From NCBI RefSeq assembly GCF_035751725.1, contig NZ_CP142104.1, positions 2,170,001 to 2,234,000 of the forward strand: a stretch of 64,000 nt of DNA. Direction: 5' to 3'. Every line of letters starts with the position of its first letter. Positions within the stretch are counted from its first letter, which is position 1. The notes under the pieces were generated by a model, which saw only the letters and a list, made by a program, of their open reading frames with translations, was not told the DNA's origin and did no database searches. Position numbers and translations under genes: made by a program. Shown here one piece after another: positions 13,488-27,340 of this stretch. This DNA is from Pseudomonas frederiksbergensis. GTDB taxonomy: Bacteria; Pseudomonadota; Gammaproteobacteria; Pseudomonadales; Pseudomonadaceae.

Positions 13488-13506
13488 AATGATAATTATT
13501 ATTATC
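13488..13506. promoter_or_regulatory. Fur-box-like palindrome
   Basis: The 19-mer AATGATAATTATTATTATC matches the classic Fur box GATAATGATAATCATTATC at 14 of 19 positions. It contains GATAAT (13491) and its inverse ATTATC (13501); another GATAAT lies at 13474. It is an AT-rich island in GC-rich DNA. It sits in the divergent region between nuoA and the chemoreceptor gene, about 370 bases from the latter's start codon and 250 from the former's. Which gene it controls is not clear from sequence. Confidence 0.5.
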
Positions 13507-13828
13507 TGTGGTGACCGTTCCACGGTGCACTTAATGTAGTGCAGGAGGGCCTTCCTAACATCGTCGCTACTGCAATTGTCAGCGCCGCACGTTTTACTCC
13601 TTTTCAGACAGCCCAACACTGCGTTCGATCAATTTTCTATTTATTGCACGAAACTTTCTTGAGCGACGTACGCGGTGGAGCTTGGATCCGCAAGGCGGGC
13701 TGTCATTCGCCGCCGTCATGCAACGTCGACTCTTCCCTTGAAGGATTGATGTCAAATGGCTATCTTTATGCCTCATTCGTCTAATCATCTATATCAATAT
13801 GTGATTAGGCTAAGCCCCCTTCTCAGAT

Positions 13829-13876
13829 AGCCGCGCCAGTCCTGAATGATCGCGGCTGATTATCGTAAGGACTGTC
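13829..13876 (+). promoter_or_regulatory. Candidate pseudoknot masking the chemoreceptor ribosome binding site
   Basis: Two perfect seven-pair helices interlock in the bases just before the chemoreceptor ATG. AGCCGCG (13829-13835) pairs with CGCGGCT (13851-13857). From the loop of that hairpin, CAGTCCT (13837-13843) pairs with AGGACTG (13868-13874), which includes the AGGA ribosome binding site. This is the topology of an H-type pseudoknot. A further inverted repeat, CTAATCA (13781-13787) with TGATTAG (13802-13808), lies upstream; TAATCA could also pair with TGATTA at 13857-13862. Structure drawn by eye; no function demonstrated. Confidence 0.4.
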
Positions 13877-15799
13877 ATGAACTCTTGGATCGCGAATATG
13901 AGCGTCATGCTCAAGCTGGCTTTGGGCTTTGCCGTTGTGCTGCTTCTGACCGCCATTCTCGCTGCGACCGGCTGGTTCAGCCTGGGGAAAATGATCGAGC
14001 GTACTGATCGAATGACCAGCATTACCGAGCTCGGTAACCGTCTTGATCACCTGCGCAGGGCTCGCTTGCAATACCAACTGGACAGGGGCGATGAACAGAA
14101 GGGTGCAGCAATCCAGGCGTCGCTGGAGCAGTTTGTTGCCAAGCAGAAAAGCCTCGCAAGCGAGTTGAAAAAGCCTGAAAACCTGCAAAAACTGGCGCTG
14201 ATCGAGCAGGCCAGCACGCGCTATCAAGTGGCCCTGGATACGATGCGCGAGGCTTATCGCAATGACGCAGCCATGCGCAAGGAGATGGGCGTCAATGCGG
14301 TCAAGGGCGCTGCGCTGATTGCCAAAGTCATCAATGACGTCGAAGCAATGCCTGCCTCGGATGAGCGCCGCTTTGAGTTGTACAGGATCATCCTCAAGGC
14401 AAAAGAGGATGTGGCGCTGGTGCGTTACGAAGTGCGTGGCTATACCGGCAACCCCAACAGCGTCACCGAGCAGGCCGCCAATCGCCAGCTCGAAAATGCA
14501 CTCAAGGGCATCGAAACCCTCAATAGCGCATTCGGTCCGGCCTACGCCGATACCTTCAAGCAACTGGAAGCCGCGCTGGTTGCCTATCGCCGTTCGGTGC
14601 AGGACTTCACTGCCAGTAATCAGGCCATTGGCAAGGCCGTGCAGGATACGGTCGATCTGGGTGAAACCATCACCGGTCTGTCTGACGAAATGTATGCCAG
14701 CCAATTGGTCTCTCGGGACGAAGACAGCGCCCAGGCTCGCGTCCTGCAGTTGAGCTGTGCTGCCTTGGCGATGTTGTTGGGGATTCTTGCCGCCCTGATC
14801 ATTACCCGCCAGATTACCCGGCCGTTGCGTGACACGTTGGCGGTGGTCGACCGCATTGCGGCAGGCGACCTCACCCAACATATGATCGTGACCCGCAAGG
14901 ATGAACTGGGGATCTTGCAGCAGGGTATCCAGCGCATGGGCGCCACCCTGCGCGACTTGATCGAGGGCATTCGCGATGGCGTTACGCAAATCGCCAGTGC
15001 CGCCGAAGAATTATCGGCTGTCACCGAGCAGACCAGCGCCGGCGTTAACAGCCAGAAGACCGAAACCGATCAGGTGGCGACCGCCATGCACGAAATGTCG
15101 GTCACGGTGCATGAGGTCGCGCGTAATGCCGAACAAGCTCGCGCAGCCGCATCAGAGGCCGATGCGCAAGCACGTATTGGTGACGAAGTGGTCGCGCAAG
15201 CCATCGTTCAAATCGAGCGCTTGGCCAGCGAGGTCGGTCGCTCAGTCGAAGCCATGAGCGAGCTGGAGCAAGAAAGCGGGCGCATTGGCACGATCATGGA
15301 TGTGATCAGGGCGGTGGCTGAACAGACCAACTTGCTGGCCCTTAACGCCGCCATCGAGGCCGCCCGGGCGGGTGACGCCGGACGCGGTTTTGCCGTGGTC
15401 GCCGATGAAGTCCGGGGGCTGGCCCAGCGTACCCAACATTCCACCGAGGAAATTGAAAGCCTGGTGGCGGGATTGCAGAACGGCACGCGCCAGGTATCGA
15501 GCATGATGCGAAACAGCCGCGAACTGACCGACAGCAGCGTGGAGTTGGCCAGCAGGGCAGGTGCATCCCTGGGTAACATCAACCAGGCGGTGTCCGGCAT
15601 TCAGATCATGAATCAACAGATCGCCGCCGCCGCGGTGCAACAAAGCTCGGTGGCCGAGGAAATCAGCCGCAGTATCCTGAGCGTACGCGATGTTTCCGAG
15701 CAGACCGCCTCAGCCAGCGAAGAAACCGCAGCCTCCAGCGTCGAACTGGCGCGCCTGGGTAACCAGCTGCAGCAGTTGGTCAGTCATTTCAAGGTTTGA
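13877..15799 (+). CDS. Methyl-accepting chemotaxis protein (McpS/HBM-like sensor)
   Basis: 640-residue transmembrane chemoreceptor that would signal to CheA/CheW from a periplasmic ligand domain. Membrane helices lie near residues 11-33 and 289-310, enclosing about 255 all-helical periplasmic residues. That is the size of a helical bimodular (HBM) domain, as in McpS-type receptors for organic acids, rather than a plain four-helix bundle. A HAMP domain follows (about 310-362). The conserved hairpin tip ([18 protein letters not shown], near residue 481) is in the cytoplasmic part. No C-terminal methyltransferase-tethering pentapeptide is seen. The start is set by AAGGA at 13867-13871, which lies in a predicted pseudoknot. 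The ligand is unknown; a TCA-cycle acid is a guess from family resemblance. Confidence 0.9.
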   Translation: MNSWIANMSVMLKLALGFAVVLLLTAILAATGWFSLGKMIERTDRMTSITELGNRLDHLRRARLQYQLDRGDEQKGAAIQASLEQFVAKQKSLASELKKPENLQKLALIEQASTRYQVALDTMREAYRNDAAMRKEMGVNAVKGAALIAKVINDVEAMPASDERRFELYRIILKAKEDVALVRYEVRGYTGNPNSVTEQAANRQLENALKGIETLNSAFGPAYADTFKQLEAALVAYRRSVQDFTASNQAIGKAVQDTVDLGETITGLSDEMYASQLVSRDEDSAQARVLQLSCAALAMLLGILAALIITRQITRPLRDTLAVVDRIAAGDLTQHMIVTRKDELGILQQGIQRMGATLRDLIEGIRDGVTQIASAAEELSAVTEQTSAGVNSQKTETDQVATAMHEMSVTVHEVARNAEQARAAASEADAQARIGDEVVAQAIVQIERLASEVGRSVEAMSELEQESGRIGTIMDVIRAVAEQTNLLALNAAIEAARAGDAGRGFAVVADEVRGLAQRTQHSTEEIESLVAGLQNGTRQVSSMMRNSRELTDSSVELASRAGASLGNINQAVSGIQIMNQQIAAAAVQQSSVAEEISRSILSVRDVSEQTASASEETAASSVELARLGNQLQQLVSHFKV

Positions 15800-15821
15800 G
15801 AAGCGAGCCGGGGAAGCCGGC

Positions 15822-15850
15822 AAAAAAAAGCCCCGAACCAGTCGGGGCTT
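15822..15850. terminator. Bidirectional terminator between the chemoreceptor gene and aceA
   Basis: A nine-base stem, AAGCCCCGA (15828-15836) with TCGGGGCTT (15842-15850), has a five-base loop. On the minus strand it is followed by eight T, a strong intrinsic terminator for aceA. It lies between two convergent genes and could serve both. Confidence 0.85.
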
Positions 15851-15910
15851 CAGATCGTCGGCTTTGCGGTTAGCTTTTATTCGGTCCGCAAGGGCCGTTT
15901 GTTTTTGTGA

Positions 15911-17236
<1,326 letters not shown>

Positions 17237-17692
17237 GGAGATAAACCTCGTCGCATAGGTCTGGGGTGGAAAATTCCTGCTCCTGCCGACCGGGGGGTGG
17301 CATACAAGTCGGTTCAGGCGGGGAGGCGACGGGATGAACGATGGGCTCGAGGGGAAAGTGAGCAGGTAGAGGCGAACTGCGGGCGCATTCGGGCGTCGTG
17401 GGCCTTCATACGAACTCAGAGTGATGCCGGGTTACCTAGTTACGCTTCCGTCCCTCGGGACAACTTCGTTCCAGTCGCAACCTCGTCAAACACACCTTGT
17501 GGGCGGTACAGACACGAATCGGCTCGCAGGGTGGTTGCAAGCATCGACCCGAAGGCCCTTGCCAGGGCCCCTGATTAGCGGGAGCGAGGCCATCATGCCT
17601 TCGGTTTTTTGGCTCGTCAAACGTTTTGTAGTGCTTTTTTTAAAGCACTACATCTTTGGTCTAATACGACTCATCAGTCAGTTTCTGGTGCT
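17237..17692. other. 456-base gene-free region upstream of aceA
   Basis: No reading frame here has a convincing start or protein character. It holds the aceA ribosome binding site and leader, a G/C-rich stretch around 17280-17350 without clear structure, and a perfect inverted repeat at 17627-17652. Promoter elements for aceA could not be placed with confidence. Confidence 0.6.
17627..17652. promoter_or_regulatory. Perfect inverted repeat between aceA and the secretin-like gene
   Basis: Two 11-base arms, TGTAGTGCTTT (17627-17637) and AAAGCACTACA (17642-17652), flank four T. The TGTAGT/ACTACA ends resemble operators of RpiR-family sugar-phosphate regulators (HexR/RccR), one of which controls aceA in other pseudomonads as far as I recall. 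The repeat also lies 41 bases downstream of the secretin-like gene, so a terminator role is possible, but no T-tract follows the stem in that direction. Confidence 0.45.
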
Positions 17693-18454
17693 TCAGTTCA
17701 AGGTGTCGACCTTCACCCGCAGAATCATGTCATCCCGGCCCTGGGTCGAGTAGCTGCGGGTCAGGCCCTGTTTATCGGCTTGAGTCTGGCGATTCACCCC
17801 GGCCAGGGTGATCCATTCTCCCAGGCGTCCGCTGACGGTTGTGTCGGTACTTTGCACGTTCACTACATCGGGACGTTCCTGGCTCATGCGGTCACGGTTG
17901 GTACTGATGCTCAGATGAACGGTCTCGCCGGTGACGCTGGCGGTGACGTAGAAGCCCTGCGTGACGTTGCGGTATTCGGTCTGGCTTTGCATGCGCCCGT
18001 AGCTGTCGGTCTGGTTGCTGGTGAACGGCACGCTCTGGCCGACCTGGATCAGCGCCGGCTGGCCTTCGCTGGCCTGCACCTGCTGCACGCCACCGTCACG
18101 GCTGGCGGTGCTGCGGTTGATGATGCGAGTCTGGCTGGGCGCGGCACCGTTGATCGAGTAGCCCTGGTCGCCCTGCAGGTTGTTTTCATTGGTGTCGACA
18201 GTGATCAGCAAGCGCTTGGGAGCGGTGTCCAGCTGAGCCAGGAATTGCCGGAGTTCTTCGATCTTGCCTGGTTCGGCGTTCACGATCAGTTGGTTGCCGT
18301 AGGCGCTGACCTGGCCGTCCTTGCCGATGAAGTTCTGTGCCACCGGCAGCAAGTCCGCGCTGGTGCGGTAGTTCAGCGGCACGATTTGTGTGTCGGCCAT
18401 GGCTGACAGGCTGCTACCAAGCAGCAGGAAGGTCAGCAGGGTGCGTGCGAGCAT
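17693..18454 (-). CDS. Secretin-like (NolW-type) periplasmic protein, short form
   Basis: 253-residue exported protein with a signal peptide (MLARTLLTFLLLGSSLSAMA). The mature part begins IVPLNYRTSADLLPVAQNFI, followed by NQLIVNAEPGKIEELRQFLA. This is the N-domain pattern of type II/III secretion secretins (NolW fold). The remainder resembles the start of a secretin core (QPALIQVGQSVPF, GFYVTASVTGETVHLSISTN) but ends before a full pore domain; secretins usually exceed 500 residues. No other secretion genes are nearby. I chose the ATG at 18454 because GGAG lies eight bases upstream; the ATG at 18460 is too close to it. Function unknown. Confidence 0.75.
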   Translation of the reverse strand: MLARTLLTFLLLGSSLSAMADTQIVPLNYRTSADLLPVAQNFIGKDGQVSAYGNQLIVNAEPGKIEELRQFLAQLDTAPKRLLITVDTNENNLQGDQGYSINGAAPSQTRIINRSTASRDGGVQQVQASEGQPALIQVGQSVPFTSNQTDSYGRMQSQTEYRNVTQGFYVTASVTGETVHLSISTNRDRMSQERPDVVNVQSTDTTVSGRLGEWITLAGVNRQTQADKQGLTRSYSTQGRDDMILRVKVDTLN

Positions 18455-18624
18455 GTCCATTTCTCCGTGAGACAAAGGCCTGATATTGCCAGTTTGTCGG
18501 CCTCGGGTGGGGCAAGTTGAATGGTAGACGGCAAAACGCCCCGGCATCGGTGGATGGCGGGGCGTTTTGGGCGTTGCAGGATGCTTTTGTGGCGAGGGAA
18601 TTGTGGTGCTGCTTGCTGCGGGGC

Positions 18625-19050
18625 TCAGGCCGAGCGCCGCACCATGTCCACATGAGGAATGCCGGCTTCGAGGAATTCCTCGCTGACCACCGCGAACCCC
18701 AGTCGCTCGTAGAACGGCGTGGCGTGCACCTGGGCGCTGAGCATCTGTTGCTTGAGCCCGCGTTTCTCGGCCTCGGCGATGAGTGCATGCATCAAGGCAT
18801 CGCCGACCTTCAGGCCGCGCCAGTCCTTGAGGACCGAGACGCGGCCGATATGGCCGTCAGCCAACAAGCGGGCGGTGCCGATGGGAAAGTCCCCTTCGAA
18901 GGCCAGGAAATGCACGGCGTCCTGGTCATCCGAATCCCACTCCAGCTCGGGAGGTACGGATTGCTCGGCGATGAACACCGCTTCACGAATGCGCCGGATC
19001 TCGGCGTTATCCTTTTGCCAGTCTGCGACACGAACGTGAATTTTATTCAT
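18625..19050 (-). CDS. GNAT-family N-acetyltransferase
   Basis: 141-residue acetyl-CoA-dependent acyltransferase of ElaA/YjcF-like type. The fold pattern shows IREAVFIAEQSVPPELEWD at the N-terminus, IGRVSVLKDWRGLKVGDALM as the acetyl-CoA-binding loop (RxxGxG-like), and FYERLGFAVVSEEFLEAGIPH at the C-terminus. The start is the ATG at 19050, which overlaps the end of the ribosomal oxygenase gene by eight bases, so the two are probably co-transcribed. The substrate cannot be told from sequence. Confidence 0.88.
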   Translation of the reverse strand: MNKIHVRVADWQKDNAEIRRIREAVFIAEQSVPPELEWDSDDQDAVHFLAFEGDFPIGTARLLADGHIGRVSVLKDWRGLKVGDALMHALIAEAEKRGLKQQMLSAQVHATPFYERLGFAVVSEEFLEAGIPHVDMVRRSA

Positions 19051-20209
19051 CGGCGAACCCCAGGCTGCCTTGCTTGACCAACTCATGGATGAGGCCGCGG
19101 CCCTCTTCATCGGCCAGCCATGGGCCAAGGTTTTCGATGTGCAGCGCGTCGGCGGCGCAAATCATCTTCAACAGCTCTCGCAGCTTGCCCGGCAGGTAAC
19201 GGCTCTGGCCGCTGGCGAACAGCAGCAGGTCGTCATCGACTTCCGACCAAGCCAGGCGTGCGCTCGGGTTGCGGATGATTACCGCGCCCTGTTCCAGGCC
19301 GGCGAGCAAGTCGTCTTCCTCCAGTTCAGGGCCCACCACCAGTTCCGGGTAGCGTGGCTCAGTCATGAACTGGCCGAACCAGGTCAGCAGCAAACGCTCG
19401 TCGCTCATGTGCTCGGCCAACAGGCCCTTGAGGCGGTCCAGCGCGTCGTGCTGGATCTGATGCGGGTCAGCCACGGGGCGTGCATCGGCGTCAGTGTAAC
19501 GCTCTTCGTCCGGCAGGAACTGGCTGAGGAAGTCGGTGAAATGAGTCAGGACTTCGGCGGCACTCGGCGCGCGGAAGCCGACCGAGTAGGTCATGCAGTC
19601 ATCCACGGCGACGCCGCAGTGAGCCAGGCGCGGCGGCAGGTAGAGCATGTCGCCGGGTTCCAGGGTCCACTCGTCGGTGGCTTCGAAATCGGCAAGGATA
19701 CGCAGGTCCGCGTGGGGCAGCAGCGGGCTCTCGGAGTCGCACATCTGGCCGATCTTCCAGTTGCGCTTACCATGGCCTTGCAGCAGGAAGACGTCGTAGT
19801 TGTCGAAATGCGGGCCCACGCCACCACCAGGGGCGGCGAAGCTGATCATCACGTCGTCGATGCGCCAGCTCGGCAGGAAGCGGAAATGCTCCAGCAACTC
19901 GCTGACTTCGGGGACAAACTGGTCGACAGCCTGCACCAGCAAGGTCCACTCGCGCTCCGGCAGCTTGCTGAATTCGTCTTCGGCGAATGGGCCGCGACGC
20001 AATTCCCAAGGTCGCTCGCCGTGCTCGATCACCAGGCGCGATTCGACTTCTTCTTCCAGCGCAAGGCCAGCCAGTTCGTCGGCATCGATCGGGCTTTCGA
20101 AGTCAGGAATGGCCTGGCGGATCAGCAGCGGTTTCTTCTGCCAGTAGTCGCGCAGGAACTCCCGTGCCGTGATGCCGCCCAGGAGTTGCAGTGGAATGTC
20201 AGGATTCAT
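19043..20209 (-). CDS. roxA: Ribosomal protein uL16 arginine hydroxylase (RoxA/YcfD-like)
   Basis: 388-residue cupin-fold Fe(II)/2-oxoglutarate oxygenase. The family hydroxylates an arginine of ribosomal protein uL16. The iron ligands are visible as HxD (H134, D136 in PHFDNYDVFLLQ) and H197 (PPRLAHCGV). The JmjC-type barrel is followed by the C-terminal dimer and winged-helix region. Length fits YcfD (about 373-390). The start codon follows a gap that also contains the purB terminator. It overlaps the downstream GNAT gene. Confidence 0.9.
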   Translation of the reverse strand: MNPDIPLQLLGGITAREFLRDYWQKKPLLIRQAIPDFESPIDADELAGLALEEEVESRLVIEHGERPWELRRGPFAEDEFSKLPEREWTLLVQAVDQFVPEVSELLEHFRFLPSWRIDDVMISFAAPGGGVGPHFDNYDVFLLQGHGKRNWKIGQMCDSESPLLPHADLRILADFEATDEWTLEPGDMLYLPPRLAHCGVAVDDCMTYSVGFRAPSAAEVLTHFTDFLSQFLPDEERYTDADARPVADPHQIQHDALDRLKGLLAEHMSDERLLLTWFGQFMTEPRYPELVVGPELEEDDLLAGLEQGAVIIRNPSARLAWSEVDDDLLLFASGQSRYLPGKLRELLKMICAADALHIENLGPWLADEEGRGLIHELVKQGSLGFADE

Positions 20210-20245
20210 GTGTAACCTATTGAAAAAATATACTTTTCAGCCGCG

Positions 20246-20273
20246 AATAAAAACGCCCGGCGCGGCCGGGCGT
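20246..20273 (-). terminator. Intrinsic terminator after purB
   Basis: A nine-base stem, ACGCCCGGC (20253-20261) with GCCGGGCGT (20265-20273), has a three-base loop. On the minus strand it is followed by TTTTATT. It sits between purB and roxA. Confidence 0.85.
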
Positions 20274-20293
20274 CTCAAAGGTGGAGCGATGGA

Positions 20294-21751
<1,458 letters not shown>

Positions 21752-21797
21752 TTACGCGTAACAAGTTAAAACTGTTTATTGCCTCTGGCGAGCGGAT

Positions 21798-22421
21798 TCA
21801 TTCGTTGCGCATCAGCGGGTAAAGCTCTTTCAATAATTTGCGTCGGCTGATCACCAGTTGCCAGCGATGGCCGCCCAGCTGTCGCCACAGCCGTGCCGAG
21901 CGGATCCCTGCCAGGAGCAGGGCGCGGATCTTCGAGGCATTGCTCGGTTGCTGCAGGTTGCGCATGTCGCCATGCACCTGGATGCGCTGGCGCAGGGTGC
22001 TCAGGGTGTCCTGGTACAGCGCACCGCACGCGGCAATCACGTTTTCGTGGGATGGACCGAAGTGCTCGACCTGGGACTGGATCTGCGGCAGGCGATTGCC
22101 GATGGTTTCCAGCAAATCGTCGCGCTTGGCCAATTGGCGCTCCAGGCCCAGCATCGACAGGGCGTAGCGCAGTGGTTCGCGTTGCAGGGCGCTGGGGTCG
22201 CGCTCCAGGGCGCCGATCAGGGCGCGATAGCCCTCGCGCAGGTTCAGGTCGTCGCCACCGTAGACCTCCAGCGTGTCCTTGGGATCGCGCACCAGCAGGC
22301 TGCCGAGCATGCAGCCCAGGCCGGCTTCGGTGGCCTGGCCGGTCTTGGCGATCCGGTCCACCAGCACGGCGGCGAGGAATACGCCGCCCAGCGCCGTCAG
22401 TTGCTCCTGAATCGGCGTCAT
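21798..22421 (-). CDS. hflD: High frequency lysogenization protein HflD homolog
   Basis: 207-residue helical protein of the HflD (YcfC) family, a peripheral membrane protein first known from phage lambda CII regulation in E. coli; its cell role is unclear. The translation contains [20 protein letters not shown] and [21 protein letters not shown], both typical. The start is the ATG at 22421 ([13 protein letters not shown]), which overlaps the mnmA stop as ATGA. The mnmA-hflD-purB order is conserved in gammaproteobacteria. Confidence 0.93.
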   Translation of the reverse strand: MTPIQEQLTALGGVFLAAVLVDRIAKTGQATEAGLGCMLGSLLVRDPKDTLEVYGGDDLNLREGYRALIGALERDPSALQREPLRYALSMLGLERQLAKRDDLLETIGNRLPQIQSQVEHFGPSHENVIAACGALYQDTLSTLRQRIQVHGDMRNLQQPSNASKIRALLLAGIRSARLWRQLGGHRWQLVISRRKLLKELYPLMRNE

Positions 22422-23542
22422 GCCTTGCTGCTCCATGGCTCGGCGACTTCGATCACGCCGCCGCCCAGGCAGATTTCGCCGTCATAGAACACCACGGATT
22501 GGCCGGGTGTGACCGCTCGCTGCGGATCATCGAACGTGGCCCGATAACCGCTGGCGGTTTTCTCCAGCGTGCAGGGCTGGTCGCTCTGGCGATAGCGAAC
22601 CTTGGCCGTGAGGCGGCGCGGTTCGCTGAGGTCGATCGGGTTGACCCAATAGATGTCGGAGGCGAGCAGGGCGCCGGAGAACAGCCAGGGATGGTCGTTG
22701 CCCTGGCCGACGATCAGTTCGTTGTGCTCCAGGTCCTTGACCAGTACGTACCAAGGCTCTTCGCCGGCGTCTTTGAGCCCGCCGATGCCCAGGCCCTGGC
22801 GTTGGCCGATGGTGTGGTACATCAGGCCATGGTGGCGGCCGATGACCTCGCCTTCGGTCGTCTTGATCTCGCCCGGCTGGGCCGGCAGGTATTGCTTGAG
22901 GAAATCGCTGAAACGGCGCTCGCCAATGAAGCAGATTCCGGTGGAGTCCTTCTTCTTGGCGGTGGCGAGCTGGTGTTTCTCGGCAATCGCGCGCACTTCA
23001 GGCTTTTCCAGTTCGCCGACCGGGAACAGGGTCTTGGCGATCTGCTCGCCGCCGACGGCATGCAGGAAATAACTCTGGTCCTTGTTCGGATCCAGGCCCT
23101 TGAGCAGTTCGGTGCGGCCATCGATGTCGCGGCGGCGCACGTAGTGGCCGGTGGCGATCAGGTCGGCGCCGAGCATCATGGCGTAGTCGAGGAACGCCTT
23201 GAACTTGATTTCGCGGTTGCAGAGGATGTCCGGGTTCGGCGTGCGGCCGGCCTTGTATTCGGCCAGGAAGTGCTCGAACACGTTGTCCCAGTACTCGGCG
23301 GCGAAGTTGGCAGTGTGCAGCTTGATGCCGATCTTGTCGCATACGGCCTGGGCGTCCGCCAGGTCATCCATGGCGGTGCAGTATTCGGTGCCGTCGTCTT
23401 CTTCCCAGTTCTTCATGAACAGGCCTTCCACCTCATAACCCTGCTCGATCAGCAGAAGGGCGGAAACGGAAGAGTCCACGCCGCCGGACATGCCGACGAT
23501 GACGCGCTGTTTTGGGGTGCTCGAAGAGGCTGGATCACGCAT
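22418..23542 (-). CDS. mnmA: tRNA-specific 2-thiouridylase
   Basis: 374-residue enzyme that activates U34 of tRNA-Lys, -Glu and -Gln with ATP and inserts sulfur delivered by the TusE relay, whose genes lie at 44.9-46.2 kb. The PP-loop GMSGGVDSS spans residues 18-25. The two catalytic cysteines are C108 ([11 protein letters not shown]) and C204 ([11 protein letters not shown]). Length fits the family (about 370). It overlaps hflD by four bases at its 3' end. Confidence 0.97.
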   Translation of the reverse strand: MRDPASSSTPKQRVIVGMSGGVDSSVSALLLIEQGYEVEGLFMKNWEEDDGTEYCTAMDDLADAQAVCDKIGIKLHTANFAAEYWDNVFEHFLAEYKAGRTPNPDILCNREIKFKAFLDYAMMLGADLIATGHYVRRRDIDGRTELLKGLDPNKDQSYFLHAVGGEQIAKTLFPVGELEKPEVRAIAEKHQLATAKKKDSTGICFIGERRFSDFLKQYLPAQPGEIKTTEGEVIGRHHGLMYHTIGQRQGLGIGGLKDAGEEPWYVLVKDLEHNELIVGQGNDHPWLFSGALLASDIYWVNPIDLSEPRRLTAKVRYRQSDQPCTLEKTASGYRATFDDPQRAVTPGQSVVFYDGEICLGGGVIEVAEPWSSKA

Positions 23543-23601
23543 AGGAGTTCAATGAGTGTCTTGAAAAAGGACGCGATTCTATCAGGCCCGGGCGCGCAAG
23601 G

Positions 23602-24048
23602 CTAAAGAGAAGGGCGGATAAGCGCCAGGCTGTGGCGATGGCCGGCCAGGTAATCGTCGATGCAGCGGATGATCAGCTCGCTGCGCCAGTGTTCGCGCTG
23701 CTCGAGCAGTTCGGCGCGGGTCAGCCATTTGGCGCCAAGGATGCCGTCGTCCAGTTGGTAGTCGGGGTTATGTTTCAAGGGCTTGGCGGCGAAACAGACC
23801 CGCTGGTAGGTCACGCCGTTGCTCGGGGCGGTGTAGAGATAGATGCCGATGACGCTGGTGGGTTCTACGTCCCAGCCGGTTTCTTCGAGGGTTTCGCGTA
23901 TGGCGGCTTCGATGAGGGTTTCGTTGGGGTCCAGGTGGCCGGCGGGCTGGTTGAGCACCGCGCGTCCGCCTTTGGATTCTTCCACCATCAGGAAGCGGCC
24001 ATGGTTTTCGACGATGGTGGCGACGGTGATGTGGGGGTGCCAGTTCAT
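23602..24048 (-). CDS. nudJ: Nudix hydrolase, NudJ-type phosphatase
   Basis: 148-residue Nudix enzyme. The Nudix box GHLDPNETLIEAAIRETLEETG (residues 37-58) has the full Gx5Ex7RExxEExG pattern, needed for metal and pyrophosphate binding. NudJ hydrolyses thiamine pyrophosphate precursors and nucleoside di/triphosphates in E. coli. The neighbour mnmA and the length support this subfamily. 59 bases separate it from mnmA, so they may share a transcript. Confidence 0.88.
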   Translation of the reverse strand: MNWHPHITVATIVENHGRFLMVEESKGGRAVLNQPAGHLDPNETLIEAAIRETLEETGWDVEPTSVIGIYLYTAPSNGVTYQRVCFAAKPLKHNPDYQLDDGILGAKWLTRAELLEQREHWRSELIIRCIDDYLAGHRHSLALIRPSL

Positions 24049-24068
24049 AAGGCTCCTTTATTTCTCGG

Positions 24069-24430
24069 ATGTTGGCTGCTGTAGGGGTTGTTCGCGATGA
24101 TGGACTGGTCGCTGGTCTTGATCGAGTACATATCCATTGCTGCGGTAACGGCGGCTTATGGTTCCGCTCTTACAGCGGGTCACTTTTTTCAGACGCCAAA
24201 AAAGTAACCAAAAAGGCTTTGCCCCACCACTCGGTGCCTCGCCTAGGCTCGGCATGCCCGAACGAAGGCATTGCTCCGTGGGCCGCCGCGAGGGGCCATC
24301 CATGGCCCAGCGCGGCTACCTCGGCATTCATGCCGAGGTGCCCACTGCGCAACACCTTCGTTCGGCCATCGTGGTTAACGGGGCGCCCGAGATCAAAATC
24401 AAAAGCGAGGCGGCCTGATAGCCGACCTGG
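24069..24430. repeat. Dispersed Pseudomonas intergenic repeat (structured, apparently non-coding)
   Basis: The stretch from about 24150 to 24420 has no convincing gene, although several frames are open on both strands. It is packed with short hairpins, for example GGGCCAT (24293) with ATGGCCC (24302) and CCTCGGCAT (24319) with ATGCCGAGG (24330). From memory, near-identical text (GGTCACTTTTTT, AGTAACCAAAAAGGCTTT) recurs in intergenic regions of many Pseudomonas genomes and gives rise to spurious small ORF annotations. Limits are approximate. Confidence 0.55.
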
Positions 24431-24457
24431 TTCTCCCGGTCATACATCTGTCAGATT

Positions 24458-24546
24458 TGTGGGAGCAAAGCTTGCTCGCGATAGCGGTGGGTCAGTCAAT
24501 ATTTGAATTGAATGATGAATTGCAATCGCGAGCAAGCTCGCACACA
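24458..24546. repeat. REP doublet (REPIN)
   Basis: A REP unit, TGTGGGAGCAAAGCTTGCTC (from 24458), is followed about 60 bases later by the inverted partner ATCGCGAGCAAGCTCGCACA (to about 24546). This is the paired, inverted arrangement of REPINs common in P. fluorescens intergenic DNA. Such elements are mobilised in trans by RAYT transposases; none is encoded in this window. Confidence 0.75.
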
Positions 24547-24590
24547 GGTGTGGGTTCTGGTTGGTGAATGGTGTAAGTGCCAGAAACACA

Positions 24591-24613
24591 AACCCCGGCA
24601 CAAGGCCGGGGTT
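24591..24613 (-). terminator. Hairpin terminator after idh
   Basis: A nine-base stem, AACCCCGGC (24591-24599) with GCCGGGGTT (24605-24613), has a five-base loop, 20 bases past the idh stop. On the minus strand the following tract (TGTGTTTC) is only moderately T-rich. Confidence 0.7.
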
Positions 24614-24633
24614 CGTGGTGCTTCCTTACAACC

Positions 24634-27340
<2,707 letters not shown>

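Noticed and set aside
13539..13784. 81-codon plus-strand frame in the nuo/chemoreceptor divergent region
   Set aside because: It starts at a GTG with no ribosome binding site and reads as low-quality protein. The DNA carries regulatory features instead.
17659..17675. TAATACGACTCA resembling a T7 RNA polymerase promoter
   Set aside because: Only the first 12 bases match and the initiation part is absent; no phage polymerase gene is present. Chance similarity.
24069..24506. Several overlapping small frames in the gap between nudJ and idh
   Set aside because: They lie on both strands of a dispersed repeat and have no recognisable protein, no good start sites and no codon-use bias.
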